NCBI RefSeq assembly: GCF_900148835.1
Contig: NZ_FRYK01000002.1
Coordinates: forward strand, 1-64,000
Origin: Flavobacterium cucumis
Lineage (GTDB): Bacteria; Bacteroidota; Bacteroidia; Flavobacteriales; Flavobacteriaceae
Reading direction: 5' to 3'
Length of the DNA stretch: 64,000 nt
Part shown: in pieces, positions 15,843 to 23,582 of the stretch
Layout: the number at the start of each line of letters is the position of its first letter
Numbering within the stretch: position 1 is the first letter of the stretch
The notes under the pieces: generated by a model
What the model saw: the letters and a program-made list of their open reading frames with translations, nothing else
What the model was told of the DNA's origin: nothing
Database searches by the model: none
Position numbers and translations under genes: made by a program

Positions 15843-16784
15843 TTAACCTACGCCTACTAATACTACCCAATTGATATATAGAAAATTACCAGAAGGTGTT
15901 AATCTATATTCATTTGAATTCTTGAATTTATAAACCGCTTTTAATTCAACCATTCTTTCAATTTTTTTAGTTGCAACATCTCCTCCATTAGTTAAAAATT
16001 GAGCGACAGAATAAAATTCATTAAGTAAACCATTTTTAACCAAATTATCATAAAGCTCTTTCACTATTTTTGGTAAATGTTCTTTTGTCTGAACAGGTCT
16101 ATAATGACTAATTATTTGCAAATATTGATAATTTTGAACTTCTTGAAAACCTTTAAAATCTAAAAGATTTGAATTATCATTTTTAATTCTTTTTATTTCA
16201 TTTGTAAGATTAGTTTCGTTTATTGTTAATCTATTTATTTCTGTCATGTTTTGTGCATTTTCACTAGTTAACTCATTTACTTTAGTCGTTAAAACTGAAA
16301 CTGTAGAAGATTGAACTTGGTAATTTTTTGTTATTTCATCATATTCTTTAGATGAATCCCTTACTAATTTTCTTTGTTCTTCATACTTTTCTGCATACTC
16401 ATTTCTCTCTTTAAATACTTCATCATACAATTCTCTTTGAACAACTTTACTTGTAATAACCTTTCCTGTAACCGAAGGCATTAAACTAAAATCGAACCAA
16501 GTTGTAAAAGTTCTAGTAAGAAATAGCATTATGTAACCTAATAACATTAATAATAGTGCAATTCCAATATTAATAAATAGTTCCTCTACTATTGTTTTAT
16601 CTCTATAATAGCTAACTATGAATTGCTTTTTAGTTTCAAGAGTATAACATTCATCGAAATTAAAAATTGAGTAAACTAGCTCCCAATTACGAACTAACCA
16701 AACAAAAATTAATGTACTAAAAAAAGGATTGGTTAATTTTTCTTTAATGTTAGAGAAGAAATCATTTACAGGTTCTAAAGTCAT
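15843..16784 (-). CDS. Membrane/coiled-coil protein, candidate cargo (moron)
   Basis: A 313-residue protein on the strand opposite to its neighbours. The N-terminus has a hydrophobic segment with FFSTLIFVWLVRNWELVYSI (about 21-40) and a second at about 72-91 (GIALLLMLLGYIMLFLTR). A long coiled coil follows (about 118-205), then a possible winged-helix C-terminal domain (about 215-313) ending in a hydrophobic stretch. The FFSTLIFVWLVRNW pattern recurs in uncharacterised membrane proteins of mobile elements. Opposite orientation between the early and late operons is typical for lysogeny-expressed cargo; superinfection exclusion or antiphage defence is a reasonable guess. It contains one GTTGCAAC word (15970). 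Confidence 0.65.
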   Translation of the reverse strand: MTLEPVNDFFSNIKEKLTNPFFSTLIFVWLVRNWELVYSIFNFDECYTLETKKQFIVSYYRDKTIVEELFINIGIALLLMLLGYIMLFLTRTFTTWFDFSLMPSVTGKVITSKVVQRELYDEVFKERNEYAEKYEEQRKLVRDSSKEYDEITKNYQVQSSTVSVLTTKVNELTSENAQNMTEINRLTINETNLTNEIKRIKNDNSNLLDFKGFQEVQNYQYLQIISHYRPVQTKEHLPKIVKELYDNLVKNGLLNEFYSVAQFLTNGGDVATKKIERMVELKAVYKFKNSNEYRLTPSGNFLYINWVVLVGVG

Positions 16785-16895
16785 AATGGTGGAAATTAAT
16801 AAATCATTGCAATATAAAAAATATTGTAAAGTATTTCTCCAAATAACTATAAATAAAGATTTTTCATAACAACATTAAACACTCCGTATCACTTC

Positions 16896-16924
16896 GCAAC
16901 CATTGGTTGCAACCCATTGCAACC
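16896..16924. promoter_or_regulatory. Motif cluster and putative promoter of the structural operon
   Basis: Three ttgcaacc-type units lie in 29 bases. gcaacc-att-ggttgc forms a perfect hairpin (16896-16910), overlapping GGTTGCAACC (16905-16914) and followed by TTGCAACC (16917-16924). A -7-like CAATTTTG lies at 16941-16948, with ATTG at 16916-16919 at -33 spacing. The cluster is therefore placed to act as an operator for the late operon starting at 16979. Confidence 0.5.
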
Positions 16925-16978
16925 AAAAAAACACCTTTCGCAATTTTGTAACCAGCAATCAGGATAAAACCAATAAAA

Positions 16979-18439
16979 GTGAGTTACAATGCGTTAATCA
17001 GACCTCTAAAAAACGGCAACGAGTACAACAGCCTCTTTCCTACTCCGAAAGAAAAAAAAGTAAGACTAGGAAAGGGCGACACTCACACCAGTATAGAGCT
17101 TATAATCAAGTGGGCATTAGAAAACAATCACGAAGTAAAATTGGTTGCAACCAAATTGCAAAAAGGTTCTTTGAGTGAAACGTGTTTTGCTATTCACGAT
17201 TTTTTGTATAACCATTTTCAGTATGAAGCTGACGGCGAAGCGCAATTGTTGCGCTCTCCAGCTTATGCTTGGAAACATCGCTATGAGGGCATTGACTGCA
17301 AAAGTTATTCCGTAATAGCTAGTTGCATTTTGTTGCAACTAGGGGTTGCACATTACATCAGAAAAATAAAACAACCTGCTTACATGCCTGAAAGTTTTAC
17401 ACATGTGTATGTAATTGTTCCTGTAAATCAAGATTCAGGAAGTTTAAAAAATGGCTATTACACTATTGACGGCACTTTGAAAAGCACAAGAGAACCAAGT
17501 TACATTGATAAAAAAGATTTTTTCATGGATAAATTAGAACATTTTGGTTTAAAAGGATTGAGAAGTACTCCTGAATCTCCTGACAATCCCTACAATGAAT
17601 CTGACCCAAGCTGGTTGGAAAACATTGCTGGAGAATTAAGCTTTGACGGTGTTAAAGACTATTTCAATACTCCGATAAGTTGTTGGGGCGGTTCGGCTTT
17701 TTCAGGCGATAGAGCTAACGCAGAACAGGAGAAAATCGGTTTGTATTTTGAAAATGTACTAACTAAAATTAATGAAGCGGTTAGAGCTCAAAACATGGCT
17801 CTTTTGTCTTCTAGCTTTAATCAATTTGAAGGAATTCTTTTTACTGCTTTAAAGGCTTATGCTGCTAAACAATCAGAAGGTTGGAATAAATGTACAGCTG
17901 ATTCTATTATTAGAATGCAAAAGACCTTAGAATTCTATCAAAAAATTGTTCATGTTGGTTTAGTTGCATGGTTACAAAAGTATTTCGAAATGTCTATTAT
18001 TTCAACGAAAGTATACAGAAATAATGTGGATTTTGAAAGAATAGACCCAGCTTTCTTTTTCACTTATACAGACCCAAATGTTACCTATACATCAAATGTA
18101 CAAAGCTTTAAATTAAAGTCAGGTGTTTCTCAAATCCCAGCTTTTGAATTTACTCCTTATGTAGAACAAGCATCTGCAAATCCTAGTAGTTTCAATGCAG
18201 AAACATTTTTACAAGGATTATCAACTGTTCTAGTTTCATTTGCTGGAGGTGGAACTGGTGGAACTGGTGCAATTGATGAAAACGGACAAAACATATATGA
18301 CCAAAACAACCAAACAAAAACCACTTCAAATGCTGGTAGTTTTCTTCTAGGTGCTTTAGCTTTTGGTGGTTTGGCAATATGGGGATTTTCAAAATTGGAA
18401 GATAAAGGAAGTAAAACGGCTAAAAAGCCAGTTAAATAA
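16979..18439 (+). CDS. Transglutaminase-like protein with C-terminal membrane anchor
   Basis: The first gene of the structural operon; 486 residues. It starts at GTG 16979, as no in-frame ATG is near. Residues about 25-180 resemble a transglutaminase/cysteine-peptidase-like fold: IDCKSYSVIASCILLQLGV has the Cys at the start of a helix, FTHVYVIV the His and YYTIDGT the Asp. The middle is helical. Near the C-terminus a glycine-rich linker leads to one membrane span (SFLLGALAFGGLAIWGF) and a basic tail. It may be a virion membrane enzyme for entry or capsid maturation. Three GTTGCAAC-type words cluster in its first 400 bases. Confidence 0.6.
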   Translation: MSYNALIRPLKNGNEYNSLFPTPKEKKVRLGKGDTHTSIELIIKWALENNHEVKLVATKLQKGSLSETCFAIHDFLYNHFQYEADGEAQLLRSPAYAWKHRYEGIDCKSYSVIASCILLQLGVAHYIRKIKQPAYMPESFTHVYVIVPVNQDSGSLKNGYYTIDGTLKSTREPSYIDKKDFFMDKLEHFGLKGLRSTPESPDNPYNESDPSWLENIAGELSFDGVKDYFNTPISCWGGSAFSGDRANAEQEKIGLYFENVLTKINEAVRAQNMALLSSSFNQFEGILFTALKAYAAKQSEGWNKCTADSIIRMQKTLEFYQKIVHVGLVAWLQKYFEMSIISTKVYRNNVDFERIDPAFFFTYTDPNVTYTSNVQSFKLKSGVSQIPAFEFTPYVEQASANPSSFNAETFLQGLSTVLVSFAGGGTGGTGAIDENGQNIYDQNNQTKTTSNAGSFLLGALAFGGLAIWGFSKLEDKGSKTAKKPVK

Positions 18440-18444
18440 TAAAT

Positions 18445-19335
18445 ATGAATTCAGGTTTAAACGGTTGGTTAGGTAGAGCTTTGAAATCTTTAATTGTTAA
18501 AGCGGCTCGAGTTGTAGATGCTTATTTAGCAGTAAACACTCTAACTATTAGTAGTGAAATAGGTTCGTTTGGCGATTGGGCTGATGAAATAGGAAGCGGT
18601 GGTAGTTCTTTTTGGAATCGTACTGCAAATGTGGCTTCCAATACTGAAAGTATAGAAGTTTTAAATAATGATGTTAGGGGTAATTACGAGCCAACTGCTA
18701 GCGAAATGCTTTTACTTGAAAACTTTTCTGAAAAAGTAGGAAGCATTATAGTTGATGTGGTAGAAGAAAAAAGTTTGATTTTAGAACACTATAATAAAAC
18801 TAAAAATGTAGATGTTCAAACTTATGAAATGATAAACATTCTGTTGCAACGAATTGCCATCATAAAAGAGTTTTATAAAAACAATCAAAATCACAGTTTA
18901 TCAACTCAGGCTATTGATCTAAGGAATTTAATGCTGGAGGTTTTGTTTAATCCTATAATTACAGAAGTAGAAACACTAGGTAATTACAATGCAAATTTTT
19001 CATTGAAAAATGTTGCCGTTGAAGTTCCAAACGCATCAATTGTTCAGGAAACCAGCCCATACAATTACCAAACTACAAAAAGTTTTATGGTAAAATATTT
19101 AGAATTTCAAAAAAATCTAAAAGTTACACTTCCAGTAGATGTTATTACTGAGCCTATTGATACACCGATAGAAGAAATTGGAAATGATGTTATACAAATA
19201 CCAATTGAGGGCGATAATACTGTTAGTAACCCAACAATTATAGAAAACGAGAATAGTTCAGAAAACGAGAAAAAAACAACTTTCCCATGGCTTTTGTTGT
19301 TAGCTGGATTCATTGGGTACAAAGTTTTAAAATAA
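18445..19335 (+). CDS. Membrane-anchored structural protein candidate
   Basis: A 296-residue protein. The first part is amphipathic (GWLGRALKSLIVKAARVVDA) and the middle is helical. A Pro/Thr/acid-rich linker (about 230-275) leads to a single C-terminal membrane segment (FPWLLLLAGFIGYKVL). This layout matches the preceding protein. It lies 5 bases after the transglutaminase-like gene and 30 before the next membrane protein. No family recognised; probably a virion component linking membrane and capsid. Confidence 0.6.
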   Translation: MNSGLNGWLGRALKSLIVKAARVVDAYLAVNTLTISSEIGSFGDWADEIGSGGSSFWNRTANVASNTESIEVLNNDVRGNYEPTASEMLLLENFSEKVGSIIVDVVEEKSLILEHYNKTKNVDVQTYEMINILLQRIAIIKEFYKNNQNHSLSTQAIDLRNLMLEVLFNPIITEVETLGNYNANFSLKNVAVEVPNASIVQETSPYNYQTTKSFMVKYLEFQKNLKVTLPVDVITEPIDTPIEEIGNDVIQIPIEGDNTVSNPTIIENENSSENEKKTTFPWLLLLAGFIGYKVLK

Positions 19336-19365
19336 TTCATCAATTAAAAATTAAATCAATTACAA

Positions 19366-19848
19366 ATGAAATTTGAAAAACCAAAATCAGCAGAAATTGG
19401 CGCTGGAGTAGCAACTGTTACAGGCGCAACGTTAGGTTTTTTAGCTCCAAACGGTATCGCTAATGCTTACGCAAAAGTGGACGATGAAGCTTTAATAACT
19501 GACGAACAAAAAACTAAAAAAATGCATATCAATGCCGTTTGTTTAGTTGGAGGTATTGCCCTTGCCTTAATGGTAAAAGGTTCAGATATGGGAGCAAACG
19601 CACTAAGAGGTGCAGGCTTTGGGCTTGCAGGTGGAGGAGCTAAAGGAATTATTACGCACTTTGTTAAAGATAAGGTTGCAACCATGCCAGCAGGAACAAC
19701 TTCTTCAAGAATTGTTTCAGGTGCTTTAGGTTGTCCTTGTGCTTCTACTTCTTATCCAGCTTTAGGACGTCCTAGAAGAATGTTAAGAATGCCAATTTTA
19801 CCAATTGCAACCGAACAACCAAAAAAAGTTTTTGACTTAGCTAGTTAA
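19366..19848 (+). CDS. Small two-span membrane protein
   Basis: 160 residues, glycine- and alanine-rich, with a hydrophobic segment at about 10-30 (GAGVATVTGATLGFLAPNG) and one or two at about 55-92 (INAVCLVGGIALALMVKG, then a glycine-rich stretch). The C-terminus is basic with repeated Pro (RPRRMLRMPILPI). Such glycine-rich membrane proteins are common in the internal membranes of tailless phages. It precedes the capsid candidate by 64 bases containing the 21-nt leader. Confidence 0.6.
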   Translation: MKFEKPKSAEIGAGVATVTGATLGFLAPNGIANAYAKVDDEALITDEQKTKKMHINAVCLVGGIALALMVKGSDMGANALRGAGFGLAGGGAKGIITHFVKDKVATMPAGTTSSRIVSGALGCPCASTSYPALGRPRRMLRMPILPIATEQPKKVFDLAS

Positions 19849-19881
19849 TTGACTAGATAATAAAACACAATCATCAAAAAA

Positions 19882-19902
19882 AATCAATCATCAATCAAAA
19901 AA
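19882..19902 (+). promoter_or_regulatory. 21-nt repeated leader, copy 2
   Basis: Identical to 15078-15098 and 28813-28833; it ends 10 bases before the ATG of the capsid candidate. A shorter degenerate relative (atcaatcaatcaat) precedes the next gene at 20524-20537. Confidence 0.7.
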
Positions 19903-19912
19903 TAACAGAAAA

Positions 19913-20470
19913 ATGAACACATTTTCACAAGAAATTCAAGAGGTAATTGCATCAGTTGGAAAAGGTAAAAATTTACCTTCTTGGGGTGCTGACGGTCGTT
20001 ATAACCCAAAAACAGGGGTTTTATATGTCGCAGGTAGAGCTGACCAAATTGAGCAAAATTCTTTATTATTAGCTAAAAATAGTGAGGAAATCGGTGTAAC
20101 AAACATTGATAAAGCAATGTTACAGTATCCATTTGTAGTAACAGGTTTACGTGCCGTTTTTGCTGGTGGTGTAGATGGTACTTCAAACTCTAAAAATACA
20201 GCTTTTACTGGAAAAGCATCGCCTGCATTTGAAAATGGAGAATTAACAATCGACCAAAGTGGAGAATTGATTAAAATACCTATTGGTGTAATTACAAATT
20301 TAAGATCATCAACTGGAATTGCTGACGATATTTATAAAGTAAATCCATTTGTAATCAGAGAGAAAAAAGTTTTCAAAATGACTCCTGATTTAGCGGGTGC
20401 TCCAGCTGCAAACGAAATCTATAAATTTGAATTACACGGTTTCTATTTGCAACCTGATGCAACAGTTTAA
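19913..20470 (+). CDS. Candidate major capsid protein
   Basis: A 185-residue protein of mostly beta character (FVVTGLRAVFAGGVDG, ELIKIPIGVITNLRSS, YKFELHGFYLQPDATV) with no membrane span or signal peptide. It resembles no family I can name. The case for a capsid role is positional. It has its own repeated leader and a strong terminator right after it, so it can be expressed above its neighbours. Membrane proteins lie before it and two small beta-rich proteins after it. The size suits a single jelly-roll capsid protein, such as those of tailless phages built from two small capsid proteins. Fold and role are inference. Confidence 0.5.
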   Translation: MNTFSQEIQEVIASVGKGKNLPSWGADGRYNPKTGVLYVAGRADQIEQNSLLLAKNSEEIGVTNIDKAMLQYPFVVTGLRAVFAGGVDGTSNSKNTAFTGKASPAFENGELTIDQSGELIKIPIGVITNLRSSTGIADDIYKVNPFVIREKKVFKMTPDLAGAPAANEIYKFELHGFYLQPDATV

Positions 20471-20489
20471 GAGTAAGTTCTAATCAAAA

Positions 20490-20520
20490 AAACCCAAATC
20501 GTAAAGGTTTTGGGTTTTTT
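20490..20520 (+). terminator. Rho-independent terminator after the capsid candidate
   Basis: Stem aacccaaa / tttgggtt (20491-20498 and 20509-20516) followed by T-run. It lies inside the late operon, so downstream genes get read-through or a separate promoter, and the capsid candidate gets its own abundant transcript. Confidence 0.75.
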
Positions 20521-20538
20521 TAAAATCAATCAATCAAT

Positions 20539-20907
20539 ATGAACTTTATAGAAGAAGTAATTGAAATTACAGTAGAAGCTGGTGAAACTGGATTAGTATT
20601 GCCAAATGTATCAACTGATAACGATAATTCTACAGTTGTAGGAGCTGTGATTTTCCACAACGGATTAAGTAGTAATCCTGCAATTATTAATGCATCAATA
20701 CAAGTTGGCGGTCAAGATGTTTCTAAACCCCAACACATTGACAATTATCGTTCAAGAGAAGCGAGTTATGACAGAGGTTTTAAGCCTGTTAAACCGTTTA
20801 CATCGGGAAAACAATTACGTTTCGAAGTCCGATCAACCGAACAATTTACAAAAACTTTCACAGCACAATTAATATTAATTAAAGTATCAAATAATCAAAA
20901 CTGTTAA
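20539..20907 (+). CDS. Small beta-rich protein, possible minor capsid protein
   Basis: A 122-residue protein with regular beta-strand alternation (EVIEITVEAGETGLVLPNV at the start, FTAQLILIKV at the end) and no membrane span. Length and pattern suit a single jelly-roll or spike-base protein. It is preceded by a partial copy of the A/C-rich leader. The next gene starts 2 bases after its stop and encodes a similar beta-rich protein, so the two may form a heteromer. Confidence 0.5.
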   Translation: MNFIEEVIEITVEAGETGLVLPNVSTDNDNSTVVGAVIFHNGLSSNPAIINASIQVGGQDVSKPQHIDNYRSREASYDRGFKPVKPFTSGKQLRFEVRSTEQFTKTFTAQLILIKVSNNQNC

Positions 20908-20909
20908 TC

Positions 20910-21197
20910 ATGCCTAAAGTATCAATAGTTTCAGAGCCAATCAAATCAAAACGAACTTTTAGAGAAAAAAATGTAACAAGCATTGTAGTATCTAATTTGT
21001 CTAACGTTGCTACTACTTTCATTTTTAATGGTGTAGTTAGAAAAGTTCTAGCTGTTGATGTTTCAGGAGTTCCAACAATGCCATTTCACGTGAGCGATAA
21101 TGGAAATCATTTCGACATTGAGTTAATCTTCAATCAAGATAACAATGATTTAATTTTAGATTATACGGTATTAGTTCCAAAAGAAGAAAAATGTTAA
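20910..21197 (+). CDS. Small beta-rich protein
   Basis: 95 residues, alternating beta strands (TSIVVSNLSNVATTFIFNGV, then ELIFNQDNNDLILDYTVLV). It starts 2 bases after the previous gene and its end overlaps the next. Probably a virion surface or vertex component; not recognised. Confidence 0.5.
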   Translation: MPKVSIVSEPIKSKRTFREKNVTSIVVSNLSNVATTFIFNGVVRKVLAVDVSGVPTMPFHVSDNGNHFDIELIFNQDNNDLILDYTVLVPKEEKC

Positions 21198-21994
21198 AAA
21201 TGAGGCAAGAATTTTTAAACATAGTAAACCAGTTGAAAAATAATCAATATTACGCTATTAGTATTGTTGATGATTCAACTATGAACAAAGTACTTACTAC
21301 TACTTTAGGTAGTTCGTTAGTTCAGAAATATGGGTCAGTAGAAAACTACTTTGAACACTTAAAAAACAGCGGAATAACTTCTTTTTCAGTACAGGAGTAC
21401 AAGAAAAACGGTTCAGGCTGGAAAAACACAGGAAGCGTTATTAGAAATTTAACTTTTCAAGATAAAAATACTGCTGTCAATTCTGTTCCAACTCCTACAC
21501 CTGCACCTTTTAGCCCTTTGAGTAGCGGTTTAAATGGTCAGCAGGTTGTTGGTTTGGGTTTTTATGAAGCTGCAAATTTAATGGCTGATTCTAAAGAAAG
21601 TGCAAGGCTTGCGGAAGAAAACAAATATTTAAAGGAAAAAAACGAACGTCTTGAAAAAGATATTTTCGACCTTAAAGAAGAAAAGCTAAAACGTGAATAT
21701 GATACGGCTGGAAAAGATTCTCAAAACAACATGATTTTAGGAGTTATTCAAGCCTTACCGCAACTCGGTTCTATTTTCGGGGGTGGTGGTTCAAGTTCAG
21801 GTCTTAATGCTCCAGTACAAACAAATCAACATAACATAACTCAAATTAAAGCCGAATTTATTCAGTATCTATCAAATCCAAGTATTTCAGATGCTTTAAT
21901 TGAAGCTCTTTATGAAGTTGCAACCAAGATTGCAACTACCGAAGGTTTCTATGAGAAATTAGAAAATTTATTAAACCCACAACCAACAGAATAA
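21191..21994 (+). CDS. Coiled-coil structural protein candidate
   Basis: 267 residues (or 264 from ATG 21200; the first start overlaps the previous stop). There is a small N-terminal domain (1-95), a Pro/Thr linker (PTPTPAPFSPLSS), a coiled coil (about 135-172, ARLAEENKYLKEKNERLEKD), a hydrophobic glycine-rich patch (VIQALPQLGSIFGGGG) and a helical C-terminus. It could be a spike, scaffold or membrane-interacting protein. No family recognised. A GTTGCAAC word lies at 21917. Confidence 0.55.
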   Translation: MLKMRQEFLNIVNQLKNNQYYAISIVDDSTMNKVLTTTLGSSLVQKYGSVENYFEHLKNSGITSFSVQEYKKNGSGWKNTGSVIRNLTFQDKNTAVNSVPTPTPAPFSPLSSGLNGQQVVGLGFYEAANLMADSKESARLAEENKYLKEKNERLEKDIFDLKEEKLKREYDTAGKDSQNNMILGVIQALPQLGSIFGGGGSSSGLNAPVQTNQHNITQIKAEFIQYLSNPSISDALIEALYEVATKIATTEGFYEKLENLLNPQPTE

Positions 21995-21996
21995 TT

Positions 21997-22197
21997 ATGC
22001 AGGAAAACGAAGTAACACTAACTATGAAAGTGAAGTCTAATGACCCTTTCGAGTTTAAGGCAAAAAAAGAAGCATTAGAAAAAATTGCTAAACTAGACAG
22101 CACCACACTAAAAAATTTATCGGAGCTAGCTAGTTCCGAAAAGGCAATCGCAAAATTTAATTCCAATATTGGAATGATAAAAACATTTATGGCTTAG
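21997..22197 (+). CDS. Small helical hypothetical protein
   Basis: 66 residues, charged and helical (FEFKAKKEALEKIAKLDSTT), starting 2 bases after the previous gene. Function unknown. Confidence 0.55.
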   Translation: MQENEVTLTMKVKSNDPFEFKAKKEALEKIAKLDSTTLKNLSELASSEKAIAKFNSNIGMIKTFMA

Positions 22198-22213
22198 TTG
22201 TGTTGTTTAAATG

Positions 22214-22255
22214 AGGTTAAGCGGTTGCAACTTGCCTATGTAGCCGCTAAAACCT
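22214..22255 (+). promoter_or_regulatory. Intergenic stem-loop containing GTTGCAAC
   Basis: Broken arms aggtt..gcgg and ccgc..acct (22214-22224 and 22244-22255) enclose the word GTTGCAAC (22224-22231). No T-run follows. It lies 15 bases before the next gene, so it may be an mRNA processing or control hairpin. Confidence 0.4.
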
Positions 22256-22270
22256 TACCCCCTCTTTTAT

Positions 22271-22777
22271 ATGAAAACAAAACCAAAAAATATTAAAAAA
22301 TTAGGAAATCCAGCTTTACTAATTGCTGGTTCATCAGCAGGACAAAAAGCAATTACTAATGCTTCTGAAAATCAAAAAGCAGTTGTTCAGGCTACAGCTT
22401 CTGTAATTCCTTTTTTAATCAAAACAATTGTAATAGTTGGCGGTGGAATGTATTTGTACTATCGGTTTACAAATCGTTTCGTTTCATTGAAAGAAAATTC
22501 AAACTATCCAATTTCAAACATCACAAATAATCAAGCTATAACAAAGGCTGAGACTATCTATCAAGCAATGTTGGGTTTCGGTAATGGTTTTGAGATTGTT
22601 AAAACTAACATAGCTGGTTTAAATTATAATGCATTCATAAAAGTTTATAACGCATTTGGGCATCGTCAAGGAACTGTACCTTTTTCAGACAAAATGAATA
22701 TGGTAGAATGGTTCTCAGACCAATTTAACGAATCAGAATTGAATCAATTAAGATTTTTAGTACCTAACATGTTTTAA
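22271..22777 (+). CDS. Single-span membrane protein, paralogue of the next gene product
   Basis: 168 residues. A membrane segment at about 46-66 (FLIKTIVIVGGGMYLYYRF) is followed by a soluble domain with AETIYQAMLGFG, NAFIKVYNAFG, MVEWFSDQF and a C-terminal LRFLVPN. The same pattern appears in the neighbouring 144-residue protein, so the two arose by duplication. Probably a pair of virion membrane proteins; family unknown. Confidence 0.6.
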   Translation: MKTKPKNIKKLGNPALLIAGSSAGQKAITNASENQKAVVQATASVIPFLIKTIVIVGGGMYLYYRFTNRFVSLKENSNYPISNITNNQAITKAETIYQAMLGFGNGFEIVKTNIAGLNYNAFIKVYNAFGHRQGTVPFSDKMNMVEWFSDQFNESELNQLRFLVPNMF

Positions 22778-22780
22778 GAT

Positions 22781-23215
22781 ATGAAACTTACAGAAAACCA
22801 AAAAAAAGCAGGAATTGTCATTACTGTTATTAGCGTTATTACAATAGGATATTTTTTGTTTAGAAAAAAACCTGATAGTTCTACAGGATTTGACGACCCA
22901 ACAGGAAATAACGATACAGGTTCAAACGGTTCCGTTAGTCTTTTTAACGCAAAAAACACCGCAGATAATTTATACGCGCTAATGGATATGTTTGGAACAA
23001 AAGAAGATGAAATTGTTTCTGAGCTTACAAATGTAACACAAACTCAATTTGCCCAAGTAATTGGAGCTTTTGGTTTAAAAAATTACAATTCGTGGACTGG
23101 TGGTGATGATTGGGGCGGCTCTCCACTTGGTTTAGTTGGCTGGCTCAAACAAGAGCTAGGAGTTACAAGTGAAGAGTACAGAACATTGAAATTAAAATAT
23201 CCAAATTATCTATAA
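22781..23215 (+). CDS. Single-span membrane protein, paralogue of the previous gene product
   Basis: 144 residues. The N-terminal membrane segment (AGIVITVISVITIGYFLF) is followed by an acidic Gly/Asn/Ser linker. The soluble domain is similar to that of the preceding protein: ADNLYALMDMFG, TQFAQVIGAFG, LVGWLKQEL and LKLKYPNYL. It is separated from the preceding gene by 3 bases. Confidence 0.6.
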   Translation: MKLTENQKKAGIVITVISVITIGYFLFRKKPDSSTGFDDPTGNNDTGSNGSVSLFNAKNTADNLYALMDMFGTKEDEIVSELTNVTQTQFAQVIGAFGLKNYNSWTGGDDWGGSPLGLVGWLKQELGVTSEEYRTLKLKYPNYL

Positions 23216-23216
23216 T

Positions 23217-23582
23217 ATGCTAGTCAAAGGAAAAGTAACAGATTATGAAGGTTCGCCGTTAGATTCGGTTAACGTTTTAGTTGTTGGTTCAAATCCACCA
23301 AGAGGCGTTATTACAGATTTCAATGGAAACTTTGCTATTGATGTTCCTGTAAATTCAGTTTTAGAATTTTCTCACGTTGGAACAAATCAAAAAATGCAAA
23401 TCAATGTAGGTTCTAAAACTTATTTTGATGTTGCTCTAATGAATGAGTTGCAAGGTCAAGAAATTACCATAATTGGAAATAGAAAAAATGGTTTTAATTG
23501 GTGGTGGCTTTTGCTTGCTATTCCAGTAGGTTACGGAATTGGTAAAGCATTTGAAAAGAACCCTAAAAAAGTAACTATCTAA
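23217..23582 (+). CDS. Carboxypeptidase-regulatory-like domain protein with membrane anchor
   Basis: 121 residues. The first 85 form a CarboxypepD_reg-like beta-sandwich (GKVTDYEGSPLDSVNVLVVG, then GVITDFNGNFAIDVP), the domain at the N-terminus of SusC-type TonB-dependent receptors. The rest is a WWW-containing membrane segment (FNWWWLLLAIPVGYGIG) and a basic tail. No export signal is present. A host-receptor-like domain in a viral structural operon is unusual; it could mimic or contact a SusC-like partner, or simply be a reused scaffold. Its stop overlaps the next start (TAATG). Confidence 0.75.
   Translation: MLVKGKVTDYEGSPLDSVNVLVVGSNPPRGVITDFNGNFAIDVPVNSVLEFSHVGTNQKMQINVGSKTYFDVALMNELQGQEITIIGNRKNGFNWWWLLLAIPVGYGIGKAFEKNPKKVTI

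Noticed and set aside
16903..17178. A 91-residue frame overlapping the start of the transglutaminase-like gene
   Set aside because: It is out of frame with a well-supported longer gene and rich in Lys/Gln/Ser without fold-like pattern.
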